Below are positions 32,626-44,474 of a DNA stretch of 64,000 nucleotides, in pieces. The DNA lies in assembly GCA_009760855.2 (NCBI GenBank), contig WPIO01000127.1, positions 512,501 to 576,500 of the forward strand. Reading direction: 5' to 3'. The notes below the pieces were generated by a model. It was given only the letters and a program-made list of their open reading frames with translations, had not been told where the DNA came from and did not search any database. Each line of letters begins with the position of its first letter. Positions within the stretch are counted from its first letter, which is position 1. Source of the DNA: Cristatella mucedo. Lineage: Eukaryota > Bryozoa > Phylactolaemata > Cristatellidae. Made by a program: the position numbers and the translations under genes.

Positions 32626-33448
32626 CTAGAACTTCCATAGTCTTCTTGTTGAATGAGGCTATCTAAGTGTTTGCAACCTTATCGCAGTATTTGGAAATCA
32701 AGTTCTCTCTTCAGAAATCCTCAAGATTCTTTTCCGGGAGTCCTCCACTATTTTTTCTCATTCTCAACGGAATGGCTCTATCATTTTGCACTCATCTTGT
32801 AAAGGGTCAAATATGATCCCTTTTAAGTCTTCATAAAGTAAATTGCTAAGCCAACGGGACTTGTATTAATTACCACGATGATTACTCCACCAATTTACTA
32901 TATTTTTGCTTTATGATAATGCCAGAGGAGATAATCCAGATAGCCCATATTTCATCCTAACTTGTTCTTATCTTTAGGGTGGGGCTTGTAATAATATGAG
33001 CATCGAGAAAAATTATTTTTCTCCCGAATTAGAGGTACCGTCATGTGAGTATAGACAGGGATTGTAGTAGAAGCACCTTCGTATCGGCAGTATGAAGATT
33101 ACCGGGTTAATTTAGAAGACCACCTAGACAGCTAGTAAACATTTCATATCGGTGTCTGAGATCATGGTCTGCTATCTCCAATTGCTGGCCAAAGACCCAG
33201 ACAGGGTTCACTTCGAAGTACACTATAAAGGAAGGGGGTAAGAGAAAAGAACCCATTACGTTGTCACTAGAAAGTCCGCCACGTAAGAAAAGTAGCTGCG
33301 GTGATGACAGCTGGTCGATCAAGAATGTAAAACGCCATTTCACCGCTTGCATCAGTTTCAGGCACCTGTTTCCCTGTCCTCGCACCCTTAGTTCTAACTA
33401 AGAAAATACACTGACTTTTTATTTTGTGGCTTAAGGATCGTTGACCTC

Positions 33449-33530
33449 AGCAAATGTAAAGCGCCTAGGAAGAGATTGAGTTCTCTGAGGGCGCTTTATC
33501 AAGTGCATTATTATTATTATTATTATTACA
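33449..33530 (+). mobile_element. L2-A 3' end
   Basis: CAGCAAATGTAAAGCGCCTA, GAGATTGAGTTCTCT, GAGGGCGCTTTATCAAGTGC and (ATT)6. Close to consensus, so probably young. Confidence 0.9.
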
Positions 33531-33702
33531 GAAGCTTTGGCATGCTGGATCCTTGCCTATAGAACTTATTCTCGCATCTCTTCCTTTCGGCATCATCTCG
33601 TCTACTGTTGAATGTGGGACATCATTTCTAGCCGTCTTTTGCTATTACTTCCGCTGTTACAAACTCCGACGATTATTCACCTGAACTTGACCAATAAAAA
33701 AT

Positions 33703-33840
33703 GTCATTCATTTGTGTAGCCCTCCAAGAGAGCTTAATCTCTATTCAGGCGCTTCATATATGCCTGGGGGCTCGAGCCTATGAACACAGCCAGACCTTGA
33801 TCCCCGGGGCGAGCACCGTAGCCGCTTGACCTAACTAGCT
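33703..33840 (-). mobile_element. SINE-A copy
   Basis: Reverse-strand copy with hairpin AGAGATTAAGCTCTCTTGG and head GGTCAAGCGGCTACGG. 95 bp ahead of a SINE-B. Confidence 0.85.
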
Positions 33841-33935
33841 ATGCACATCACTTATTCATTTCTTGTAATAAATTAGGCTGAAAGGTCAAGAAGATTAGGC
33901 TTCGTAGGCAGATGGCGCTTTCTAATAACTGCAGC

Positions 33936-34100
33936 GGTGACGGCGAACTAGGTAAGGCGGTTGCTTTTTACGACCTCGGTCCTGATGTCGTGGGTTCTAA
34001 TCCTGCGGTGGGCGATCCTTTATCGCTACTGCAAGCGGTGGTGATAGCCTTAAGGGCTCTTCTGTCGCTATACAAAAGAGGCTTCTAAATCGGTTAGTAT
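33936..34100 (+). mobile_element. SINE-B copy
   Basis: GGTAAGGCGGTTGCTTTTTA, GGGTTCTAATCCTGCGGTGG, TTTATCGCTACTGCAAGCGG and GTCGCTATACAAAAGAGGC. The A-box region is eroded. Confidence 0.88.
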
Positions 34101-34570
34101 TTTATTTTGTTTTATTTAATTAATAGCTGGAGCTGCTTAATTAAAAATATCTTTAGAAAAGAGCAGAAGCTCGGTAGTGGCCCAGATCGGGAGATCGGGA
34201 GATTGGGATACTTCTTCCGGTTTGGCACCTGCAGCGAATTCGGCGATTGGAATACGACAATTTTTCGAATGACGACGTCAAGGTTTTTTCCATGATACGA
34301 TACACGATGGGACACGAAGCGAAAGTTGATGTAAAAGTGCCATTGAAAAGCTGTAAAACAGACCCGGTTCTTCTTCACCTGCGTATTAAGCATCGAGTGA
34401 AATACCCTTGCTATTGTTGTCGGCATCTATCATACTATGAATATATTACCTTCGTCCGTTATATTTCGTCTCTAACGTCCACGTTACCAGTTAACTATTA
34501 TTGAGAGGCTTGACTTTTGGTGTTACTGGGGTACTGGACTATCAACGTAGCATCAGCAACGTGCTGAGCC
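34101..34570. other. No gene recognised
   Basis: Frames of about 85-104 codons on both strands lack any recognisable domain. Confidence 0.4.
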
Positions 34571-34573
34571 TAC

Positions 34574-34645
34574 CGGGAATTCAGCCACTGTAAAGCACCT
34601 AGAAAGAGATTGATTTATCTCAGGGCGCTTTATTAAATTTATTAT
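34574..34645 (+). mobile_element. L2-A 3' end, short
   Basis: CTGTAAAGCACCTAGAAAGA, GATTGATTTATCTC and AGGGCGCTTTATTAAATTTA; tail eroded. Confidence 0.8.
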
Positions 34646-35059
34646 AACTAGTATCGTTTAGTCAGCTGAGAGCTCTCAAAAGTTGGCGAAAGCAAGGCTA
34701 TTTCACTTTTTGGTTAATGGGGAGCGCACTGAATGGTGTCCTAAATGTTGCTGCCGTCTGAAGCTACCGACTTACTATCATCCTTTGCAATGGGTGTTGA
34801 TGTCACTTAGAACTAACTCATTGTCGTATGACCGCAATGTGGAAGCGAACGCACAGTTGTGATGTGAAAATTATAGCCAATAGATAATTATTTACACCAA
34901 GCTAAGTAGCTCGCAAATAAATCAGCGAGAAATTCTGGGATGTCCACTTTCCTTAAGCTTGTTTCCAAATTCCTTAAAAGTATTCATTTTAAATGGAGTG
35001 CCGAGCTGGATATTTCTGAATGAGTTTCTAAATGAACCTCTACTGTATGATTGCACTCA

Positions 35060-36020
35060 CGTTTGCAATGATTGAGGTCCTATCTCAGTGGGAGACTACA
35101 GAGCATTGATATGAATGAAGTAAGATTATCCGAGGAACAACTGACGTGTGATGTACCTCAGGGCTCCGTGCTTGGTTCCGTTCTTGTCACGGCTTATACT
35201 CTCCCTCTCGCCGATGTGATCGCTAGGCAAAACCTAGACTTTCACTTCTTTGCATATGACAATTAGTTGTACTTTCACTTTAATCCCTCCCAGCCCTCTA
35301 TCAGGTCGAATTCTCTCAACTCCCTCGCTGCATGTATTGATGACATCCGCACATGGAATGACAAACTTTCCTTAATTGAATGATGATAAGACAAACTTAC
35401 TAGTTATAACAAACCAAGTGCGATTCAGAAATTGTATAACCAAACCCTCAAAATCGGTGCAGCCAGCATAAATCCTGTCGAATCTGCACAAAATCTACGT
35501 GGCATGTTTCAAAGTGAGCGCCACAGTCAAGTTTGCCTTCTTTAAGCTACATAACATTGCTGAAATTAGGGCTTCTTAGACAGGGATACTGCATCAAAAT
35601 TGGCTAATGCATTCGTAACATACCCTCTCGACTTCTGTAACTTACTGCTTACTGGTCTACCTGCCTGTGCAATCAGGCACTTTCAGTTGGTGGAAAGCTC
35701 TGCAGCTAGGTTTTTCTGTCGTGAGCATCGTAGTTGCCACAGCACACCACTTTTCGCCTAGCAGGGCTGGCTACCAGTCAGACGACGGATTGACTTCAAG
35801 GTGGCCCCAGCCTCCCTACCTTTTAGATCTACTCACTATGCCAAGCAACGCACGACCCGCTTATCTAGATCTAATTGTTTAGTTACAGCTCGCTCGAACC
35901 TCACTTCCTTTGGAGACCGTGCCTGTGGTTCAGAGGCTCCCAATGCCTGGAATTCTATTCCGACTGGCGTCACGATATCAAGACTTGACATTTAAAAAGA
36001 TGCTAAAAACGCTTTAGTTT
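35060..36020 (+). mobile_element. L2-A ORF2 relic (RT core to C-terminus)
   Basis: Follows the large copy from 55253 onward: the VPQGSVLGSVL motif, YTLPLADVIARQNLDFHFFA (catalytic YADD changed to AYDN), NSLNSLAACIDDIRTW, then LLLTGLPACAIRHFQLV in pieces and NAWNSIPTGVT. Several stops and frameshifts. 5' truncated and without a recognisable 3' tail. Confidence 0.88.
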
Positions 36021-36039
36021 AATCTCGTGCTTATAGCTA

Positions 36040-36790
36040 AAAAGTAACTATGAGTGGGATCATGCGACAGCGCCTGTACGAAGGCCTGCCAGACGCTAAA
36101 AACTCTTCTTTCTGGGCAAGCAAGGTCGAGGCTTTCAGCCTCGACCTTGTGATTCGCGAGTTTAAGTTCAGAATCTTGCTCAATGTTGGTAAAAACCACT
36201 CGAACGAGCCGCTGCAGACAGCGACATAATAAGACAGGCAATAATGGTTGAGTTCAGTCCCATTTTTAGTGCTATATCTAGTATAGGCATACGATGATGA
36301 TATGAAATGATGTCATGAAATTGATAGTTCTGTTTAACAGTAATGCTACGTCTTCTCTGTCTATTGTCCTGAGAAAACCACATCTCGATCCAGGAGCCGT
36401 GCAACTGGCTGGCTAGTCCGATACTGTTCAGGCTCTGAAGCTCCAGAGTAGGAAGAGAAGGAAGGAAGAAATAAAAGAAGGAAGGAAGGGAGAATCAAGG
36501 AAGGAGGAAAAAGAAGGACAGAAGCGAAGTGAGGTGAGCTTCCGTACATATCGACAGCAGGCAGCCGGTCGATAGCTTTGCCAGCAATGAATCTCGTGTC
36601 GCAAACTATTTTCGACTTCCTAACCATTGCCACCAGATCATGTTCCTTAAGACTTGAACGGATAGCATTCAGACGAGCCGGCCGGTTGAGGAGCGACATC
36701 TCCAGCAGCGGCGGCCTCAAAGTAGCGGGCGCGAACGTATTCCTTAACATCCCGGCCGTCCAGCTCCACCATCCAGCTGCCGGCGTTAGC
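36040..36790. other. No gene recognised; purine-rich tract
   Basis: Contains a GAAGGAAGGAAG-rich stretch near 36450-36525 and otherwise unique sequence. Confidence 0.4.
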
Positions 36791-36796
36791 GAACAG

Positions 36797-36840
36797 CGTA
36801 GCAGGAGGAGGAGGAGGAGGAGGAGGAGGAGGAGGAGGAC
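36797..36840. repeat. (AGG)n tract split by an L2-B insertion
   Basis: Thirteen or so AGG units; the same repeat resumes at 37079 after the insertion, so the LINE landed inside it. Confidence 0.9.
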
Positions 36841-37076
36841 TATGGCACATCTTTTTCAGCGGTCCTGAACTGCTACTTCTATGCTACTCACTACCTCAAC
36901 TGCTCTCCTGACTCTGCTATGCTTCCCACTTTCTCTTTGTTGCGTGAGACGAAGTCTGTTGGCTACCGAATGCGTACCGAAAGCCGCTTAGGCTGTGAGT
37001 GCGCTATACAAAACTCTCCTGCGTCACACCCACATGGTCTTCATGACTTTGTGGAGTTACTGACGGAAATACAAAA
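36841..37076 (+). mobile_element. L2-B LINE 3' end, young copy
   Basis: From TATGGCACATCTTTTTCAGC to GTGGAGTTACTGACGGAAAT. Nearly identical to 56284-56510, so one family transposed recently. Tail is A-rich (ACAAAAAAA) instead of TACAT repeats. Confidence 0.92.
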
Positions 37077-37089
37077 AAAGGAGGAGGAG

Positions 37090-38400
37090 GAGGAGGAAAC
37101 GGAGGGACCGAATCGTCGCGATGCGGCAAGAGTATGGCCAGCGTCGTTTAGCATAAGAGCTCGGTCGACCGGAGGCAGAACCCGAACTGCCACCGTCGGT
37201 GGCGAAGAGATGGACAAATCGCAGCAGAGCGGTGCGCTCGAGCCGATGCTCGAGGGCGATTCTCGCGCGCTACCTCCTAGCCCTCGCCGCTCGCTCGCCT
37301 CGTTCCACTGGCGCTTCCCACGAGCAGCGCCGCGCGCAGGCGCGGGACCGAGGACGCGCGCCGGGCGCCGCCGGCGCGCGTCATTCTCCGTCCGAGCGGC
37401 GTACCCGTCGGACCTGCTACTCCGTCCGCGACGGCCGGCGTCCCGCGACGGTCGGCCTCCCGCCAGCCAGGCGTATTCCGGCTGTCGAGCTGAGCCGCAC
37501 GGAGGTCAACGGGAAAGGAGGCTGACATAGGAAGCCTGGCGGCGGCGGCCGCAGCGTGGAGCGACGAGCCGTTTCTGCACTGCGTCTGCCTCCGTCGCGC
37601 GCGCTCCGCTCGATGCGGCCGAGTGGGCACAAAGGAGCTGGGGGAGGGAAGGAGGTACGAGGCAGGCGTCCCGCAGTCAGTGGGCGACGGCTTGGCGACG
37701 AGCCAATGGTTGAGCGCCGTGCGCCATGTGCGTCCGTTCGTGTGCAGCTGTGCTGCTGCCCGGTCGAGCACGCTTCGCCGTCGTCGTCGTCGAGCGGAGA
37801 TCCGTGGCTACCTCCGGCTGCTGCTATCGCTCTGCCAGGCAGAGCCGCAAACTAATAAGGGTACGTGCGCACACACGCTGGCCACTGACGCGGACCAGCG
37901 CCGCGCCCTGATAGCGTTCATTCCCAACGCGGGCTGGCGGCGGCGGCGGCAGCAGCTGCGAGCAGGGTAGCTGGCAAGCCGTCGGTTGGCAGGTGAGTCG
38001 AAGCGTATATTAGAGCCTGAGCCCGTCCCCGGTCGCTGCCTCGCTTTGCAAGCTGTTGCGAGCGTTGTCCGAAGCTCTCGCGGCCGCCGCGTTAAACGCT
38101 TGTAAGCGTTTGCATTAATTACCGTTGACGCTCTATGCTTACAGAATTCTCTTGAAATCTCTCGAATTATCCTTGCCGCCATTGGCGTAGCCTGCTTCGG
38201 CTATGCGAGCACGGCTATGCAGCCACGTCTCGACTAGCTGCCGGCGCCGGTCTCGTCTAGATGGCCGCCAGATGGCTAGCTGCTGCAGCCATCGGGCGCG
38301 ATCCGGAGGGGGAGGACGCTGGGCACCGGCAGTGTGCTACCCGATGGACTTTGCTTCCTCCTCCTCCTCCCACCCTCCCTCGGTCGTAGCCAGTAGTGCC
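37090..38400. promoter_or_regulatory. CpG-rich region with strong donor, candidate promoter of the plus-strand gene
   Basis: CG-dense (GCGCGCTACC, CGCCGGCGCGCG, GCGGCGGCGGCC) over about 1.2 kb. It contains a textbook 5' splice site GGCAG|GTGAGT at 37992/37993 on the plus strand. Exon 1 of the plus-strand transporter has a possible acceptor just before its UTR at 47474, so a noncoding first exon here is plausible. Several long open frames on both strands are compositional. No proven transcript. Confidence 0.4.
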
Positions 38401-38583
38401 CAAAAGCGTGAAGGCAGGCCAAGGTCGCAGCCGGAGCGAGTATATGCCGTCCTCCTCTGCCGTTATGCCTCCTATCCACGGTTAGTCTCTTCTTGGCCTC
38501 GCTTCCATCGTGCTCCAGTCTTTAATACACGTGCAACACCGCGACGTGAATTTCCTCTCCTGTGCCTGTGTGAAAAATGTGAC

Positions 38584-39050
38584 GTATATCCGTCTGTAAC
38601 TCCGCGAAGCCATACTAAGACTAAGCTGATGTTACGCAGGAGAGCTTTGTGTAGCGCACTCACAGCCTAAGCGGCTTTCGGTATGCATTCGGTTGGCAGC
38701 AGACTCCGTCTCACGCAGCAAAGAGAAAGTGGGAAGCATAGCAGAGTCAGGGGAAACAGTTGAAGTAGTAGTGAGTAGCATGGAAGTAGCAGCTAAGGAC
38801 CGCTGAAAAGGTTGAGCCATAGTTGGCAGCAGGAGAGTAGTTGTCGCTGCCTAAGAATTGTGGAAGTAAGTTCTACAGTCTAGCACCTGCAGGACTAAAG
38901 CTTCTGTTGCCAACGGTCTTTAAGCGAAAGAATGGAACAGCTAATTTATTGCCCATACAGGACCCAAGGGTACAAGGAGGCTGAAACTGATGCAGCAGTT
39001 CAGCTAGGATGGAGGAACCGAGCCGTACCCTCGGCCTTACGGGTCAGCCT
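38584..39050 (-). mobile_element. L2-B LINE 3' part
   Basis: Reverse-strand copy from ATATCCGTCTGTAACTCC through the hairpin and the TVGNRSF-type coding remnant to CTGACCC. 5' truncated. Confidence 0.9.
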
Positions 39051-39069
39051 GGGTGTGCTCTGAATCTGA

Positions 39070-39915
39070 GCATGTCATAACAAACCGATGGACAGGGCGC
39101 AGATTCATATCTTTTCATCATTTTTGAAGGGCTAAGAAAGAGATTTATTTTGCTTGCGGTGCCGTGTGTAGTCCACTTTGCTTATCAGAATACGCTCGGG
39201 CCGGCTAATGGCTAATCCTAATAGGCTGAGTATTCCCATATGCAGAGGGGAGATTTTAGCTAGAGTAAATCTGGGACTCCGACCTTCTATTCTTATAAGG
39301 GGAGTATTTCTATATCCGACATTCTTATGCCCCGAGTCGACTGTAAGTGTTTCATTCTGGAATATTATGTGTATTGTCATTTTTATTGGGCTTGACTGTT
39401 TTTATTATCTTTGTTACCTAATAACGTGTGTCGTGCTGGCCTGACGTATGCACAGTATGTCGTATCGTGTTATGCAATCCCTCTATGGGAAGCTGCTGAC
39501 GGTACATGTAAACTTTTCGACGTGCCACCGGCACTTTTCTAGTCCTCTATGTACCACCTCAGTCGCAGACCAGAGATTAGTTAAACAGTTCTTAAAGAAG
39601 GTGGCGATGTGCAGCAATTCATGTTCAGTTTCAAATAAGAATTTACGAAGGGTCAGCCTGCCCAGTGCCACCGAGGCACCTTGTCTGCTGCTGCAGCTGC
39701 TCTCATGTGCTAAATGGTGCTGCACGCCAGAGTTCGAGTAGCACAGCCTGTAGCAGAGTTGGCTAGAAACTCAGCATAGTGGGAGAGAGGAAACCCTACC
39801 TCCTAGCCACTCCACGAGTCGATCGGCAGAGTTTCTACCACCGGCTAGCAACGGTTACCATGACCCTTTAGTGGCCAGACTAGTCCAGTAAAGGCTCCTA
39901 TGGATCGATGCCTCA
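39070..39915. other. No gene recognised
   Basis: Frames of 80-97 codons without domain signature. Confidence 0.4.
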
Positions 39916-39921
39916 GTCGAT

Positions 39922-40007
39922 GTATGTATGTATGTATGTATGTATGTATGTATGTATGTATGTATGTATGTATGTATGTATGTATGTATGTATGTATGTA
40001 TGTATGG
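39922..40007. repeat. (ATGT)n microsatellite
   Basis: About 21 uninterrupted tetranucleotide units. Confidence 0.97.
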
Positions 40008-40009
40008 GG

Positions 40010-41930
40010 TAGTCAAGAGACTGGCTGTTTGGTTGCAGGTCCTGATTGATTGCTCTGTATGCTGCTGCTCTCAGTCCCTGCATGTACACAGATAATAGTC
40101 TGCCACTGCCAAACTGTCGAACCTGCGTATTGTCATCCTTCTGAGGCTTTCGGTATAATCTTAAGTCTTAAAATATTTCCTGTCAGTCCCGATCTGTCCA
40201 TCGGCACTGATGATTCGTGAACTCACTGCCTGCCTGTCTAGAGCTGCAAAGCTTGACTTGCCCCTCTCTCCCGTCCTCCCCCTGTGACGTTACTGTGACG
40301 TCAGACTGCTTCTTCTCCTCAGTGGCAACGGCTCTGTCAAGAAGTGGCCAGGCTTGTTTGTACACTTCCGGTTTAAGGCTACATGATTGTGCTCATGGCT
40401 AAATGGCAGCACACCCTCAGCAGTCGAGTGTGCTCTGGTGTGGCTAGCAACCTTCAGTGGCCTTCAGTGTCATCATGGTATAGTCATCCCCGAAGGTGGC
40501 AACACCTGCCGTGCCGAGCTTGGGCTGCAGAGGTCCGAGACCCGCTGCTCTGCTCGGGCAGGGCAGCATAAGGAGAGAGGGTGACACACGGAGAAGGAGC
40601 AGTGTTGGTTTGCCTTTCTTCCGAACCGGTAGCTTTCCTATTTGTATTGCATCAATGGCCAGGCCTAAAGCCTTTAAGCCTCTGCCGGGCTCGCAGGAGT
40701 CAGTGCAGCAGACTAATAGCTCAGCTGCCACACAGCCTGCCTGCAGCTACAGTTCTGACCTGGATTATGGCTGCCAGGGTTAGAAGGTGCAGAATAATGA
40801 GAATTGAGAACCGCATATAAAGTAATGTACTGAAGAGAAATAATTTTTATTTCAAAAGCGCTGTAAGTTTACTGTCTGCCGTCGTCCTGCATAAATCTGA
40901 CGGTCGTTCTGTGAATGTAGTTGTATCACATTCAGAGAAATCCAGAAAACTCGACCGTGCTCACGTGCCCCACCATCGTGTCTCAGCCGAGTAGCAGAGT
41001 AGCAGTCCGCATGCCTGAGTTCTGAGGCTCTCAGCGCTCACCCACTGGTGGTGCAGCCGGAAGCTGTAGCCGTCTGGTGGGCGAGCACTGCTGTGCATCG
41101 GTCTACTGCCACGCATGTGCAGAAAGTGCCGCCCTCTCGGCTAGCAGCCGTGCTGCATGAAAGTCCTCGGTTCCCTGCTACCTGCTGCTGCGAATTTATA
41201 TAGGAAATAACGCAATCTGAAAACTCGATTAGACCAGGCTCTTTAAAGAGATGCCCTATATTGGTCTTAGTGAGAGTAGCTGAAAAAGAGAAAGATTGAT
41301 AAGAGATGATCTTATCTTATCCTATCAGGCCTTACCAGGGAGCTGAGGCTGATAAGAGATGGCCTTACCAGGGAGTCCGAGGTTTAAGGGGTGGGGGACC
41401 CACTGCGATTTACTCATCGGGATTAGCAAAGCGAAGGACCGGTTTCCAGCTGTCTATGGGGTTTTCTCGTGTGCACACTTTGCCTAAATCCTTGGGGGGG
41501 GGGGAAAGAGGTGCAAGGAAATGAGCTTTCGACTTGAGAGCTTTTCGTGAGCAGATTTCCAACGCACTGAACTGTCGGACTGAACTGCCGTGTGATGACA
41601 GTCGTGGAGATTTTCATCATCGGTTTCTGAATTGCATCCATTTGCAAAATTTGTCATGTCTAGCAATTGGTCAGTTGTGCTTTTGGGCTTCGAACCTTGT
41701 CGGCCCTACTGAGGGCTTCGAGCCAAACACGTGTTCCTACTCTGGTTGTCAAGGAGACTGTTCTGGGCTGAAGGCTCTGGGTAATCTTGATTGCTGCCAC
41801 GCTCAGCCGAATGCTCAGCTCAGGCATATTCAACTTATTCTACATTCCGTATATCGAGTTAACAGCTGCGACTTGCTAGAGAGCTGGCTGGCAGTGCTTC
41901 TTTCAGGCAGTATCGGCATCTCTGTAGCAT
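40010..41930. other. No gene recognised
   Basis: Low-confidence frames only (for example 41534-41941, 135 codons, Cys-rich, no family resemblance). Confidence 0.4.
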
Positions 41931-41931
41931 T

Positions 41932-42000
41932 GGCATCTTGAGGGACGATGCATGCATCTTGAGGGACGATGCATGCTTCGCTAGGGACGATGCATTGCTA
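41932..42000. repeat. Three-unit tandem repeat around AGGGACGATGCAT
   Basis: GCATCTTGAGGGACGATGCA occurs twice, then a variant GCTTCGCTAGGGACGATGCA. Unit about 22 bp. Confidence 0.85.
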
Positions 42001-42603
42001 GCATCGTCGCTTAGCACTGCGTTTTAGCACTTGCATTGCCAAAGGTGTCTTTAGTTCTGAACGCTACGGCTTGCAAGACTGAGGCTTCGGCATCTGACTT
42101 GAAGTGACCGTGCACTAGCAGGCAGAGACAACCAGCGATCGATAGGGGTGGGGGGGGGGCTTCACCTCCTAAAGAAGATGGTGGAATGTTGACCTTTATG
42201 GAGCCTGCCAATTAAAGAGGGCTTTTCCCTTTTCCCTACTGCTTAATCAGAAGGAGGCCACAGCTAGGCTGCTGCCTCACTATTTTCCTGCCACGAGCTA
42301 AAATCAGCCAAATCATGTAGAGCTGTGAAAAAGAGACGATAGAACCGAGGTTTCGATAGTGTGCATGTGATTCTGGTTATCACGGCTGATGGGCATTAGC
42401 AGTACAGCCAATGACATTACGGTGCCCAGCTGGAGCAGTCTCTCTTTTTTATTGGACATCTACTCCCCCCTGGTGCTGCGGTTCTTGTGATTGGCTGTCT
42501 GGTGCCTTCTACCGGCGGAGCAGAACCAGCCCAACTTCCTCCTGTAGCCTGTAGTCTTACTTGGTACCCGGCCAGACACGGTGACTTAGCGTGAAGATTA
42601 GGA

Positions 42604-42641
42604 GTAGACTCAAATACTTGAGCTCAAGTATTTGAGTCTAC
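42604..42641. repeat. Perfect 38-bp palindrome
   Basis: Two 19-bp arms (GTAGACTCAAATACTTGAG and its exact complement) meet with no spacer; complementarity stops at both outer bases. Not part of any repeat family seen here. Confidence 0.97.
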
Positions 42642-42649
42642 ATAAGGTA

Positions 42650-43160
42650 GCACTATGTGAACTGGCTCTTAGTATACTGGCATAATGTATTGAGCTGGTT
42701 CGCTTGTAGTTTTGGCCTTCTCTAATGTAGTAGGCCGGAAAGGACTGATTCAAAGTAATTGATCTAGAACAGAACTTGTGAGTCGACCAACTATGACTGC
42801 ATGGGCACAGTGAGTCTCGCTTCTACCCTGCTTCGGTCTTCATTCTAGTATGAAGTTTCCACTATCAGTTTTCCTGTAAATCTTGCTTCCTGCTTTTTTC
42901 AGCCTCCAGAATGATGATGAGAAAATTGCTTTTATTTGGGAGTAGGAAATGGCCCTCTGCGATGAGCCTGCAAGTTTAAGTTCAAGTTTATTTCCGCTGT
43001 CGATTGGGTAAGGTTTGCAATAAATGTCATCAAACGTTATGGAGCTTTATTTTCTGAATCGCGGACATCTGTAGCAAACGTTATTTCAAGCTAAATCACG
43101 AATAAACTATTTCGATATGGTACGAGCAAGCTTCACTCACATATTAAGTTTTGCAACCCA
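42650..43160. other. No gene recognised
   Basis: Unique AT-leaning sequence. Confidence 0.4.
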
Positions 43161-43170
43161 TTAAGTATTC

Positions 43171-43345
43171 GGTGAGCCGTAATGGCTCACTAGGTAAGGC
43201 GGCTGCTTTTCACGACCTCGGCCCCGAGGTCGTGGGCTCGAATCCTGCAGTGGGCGATCCTTTATCGCCACTGCAAGCGGTGGTGATAGCAGTAAAGGCT
43301 CTTCTGTCGCTATACAAAAAGAGGCTGTTTAATCAGCTGGCATTT
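43171..43345 (+). mobile_element. SINE-B copy, best preserved
   Basis: Head GGTGAGCCGTAATGGCTCAC with A box TGGCTCACTAGG, B box GGCTCGAATCC, body GGGCGATCCTTTATCGCCAC and GCAAGCGGTGGTGATAGC, end GTCGCTATACAAAAAGAGGC. The B-box region has a palindromic CGACCTCGG..CCGAGGTCG. Confidence 0.92.
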
Positions 43346-43349
43346 TTTT

Positions 43350-44470
43350 TTAAGTATCAGCCGAGTAATGGAATCTACAAGCACAAAGCTACACTGCAAA
43401 TTAAGTTGTATATAAGTCACTAGCTTGCACCTCAGTGATGTTCAAATAAGTACCTCGATCCACCAAGCTTCAAGAAAGTTTGGACACGTTTCGAAAATGA
43501 TGCAGAGACTGGTAAATTTGTTATTTATAGATCTGTTGCTTCCAGTTTACATCCGGGTTACGTATGGTTTGCATAATCATTTTCTCTTTATCATGGGAAA
43601 GTCGTCGGAACTGCTATTGTGCTGGTCTTGTGAAGGTACCCCAAGTATTTGATATTTTGACAAGTATTTGATTCTTGGACCAATTTTGTAAGAACTTTCT
43701 TGACGTTCCATCTTTAGCAGTGGTTTGAGGCTCTGTACTGAGCAGCTGAAATGTGTGGCTGCTTCCCTCAACTGTGGAAGCTACCGACGATGATGCAGGC
43801 TGCACAGTCAGCTGGGACTTCAGCGCAGCTCCTACCTACCTCCGCGACTCGTTCTGTTGGTGTTCTATCTAGCTCGGCACCTCCTCTTTCATGTATGATC
43901 CGAGTGTCCTTGGTTGTTGCACGAGCGTGGTTGTTCGGCATTTTGGGGTCATATCTTGCTGCCGGATTGTGTCATAAAAATGTTAATCCAGGTCGAGAAT
44001 TCTCGTATCGTTGTTTACAATGAAAGCAAGATTCTGATTGATTCCTGCAACGAAGACTAAAATAGCATTTATAACTGCAGCTAGAGGTTGAGTTGTGAAC
44101 ACGTGATGCCTCTTATCGAGTTTCGCTGCTGCTCACCGTGCCCAGCTTAAGGAAAAAAAAAGCAAAGGCACCTCCATCTAAAGTCTGGTAAACCGGATGC
44201 AGCAAGCTGACGTCCTGTCTCAGGTGAGATGTTTCGTCTTCGAGCCCTCTCTTTCTAAGGCGTTTGAGTCCTCCATGTTATAAAGCATGCTTCGTCTGTG
44301 CACAACCCAAGGAGGATTTTGATGGCTGTTGATCCAGAGACAAAGCTGGCACACGTGCAGGTGCTACCATAAGTTTAAGCTGCCAGCAAAACTTACCGGA
44401 AAGTGTGCGTCTTTCTCTGGTAAATCACCCTCACTTGCCTCTAAATTATCCAACAGTTTTTGATGGGCTT
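43350..44470. other. No gene recognised
   Basis: May include the missing 3' part of the Tc1-like relic to its right, but no transposase motif could be read here. Confidence 0.35.
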
Positions 44471-44474
44471 CATA

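Noticed and set aside
37277-37970. Long Arg/Ala-rich frames on both strands
   Set aside because: High GC removes stop codons in all frames; opposing frames of similar length argue for composition rather than coding.
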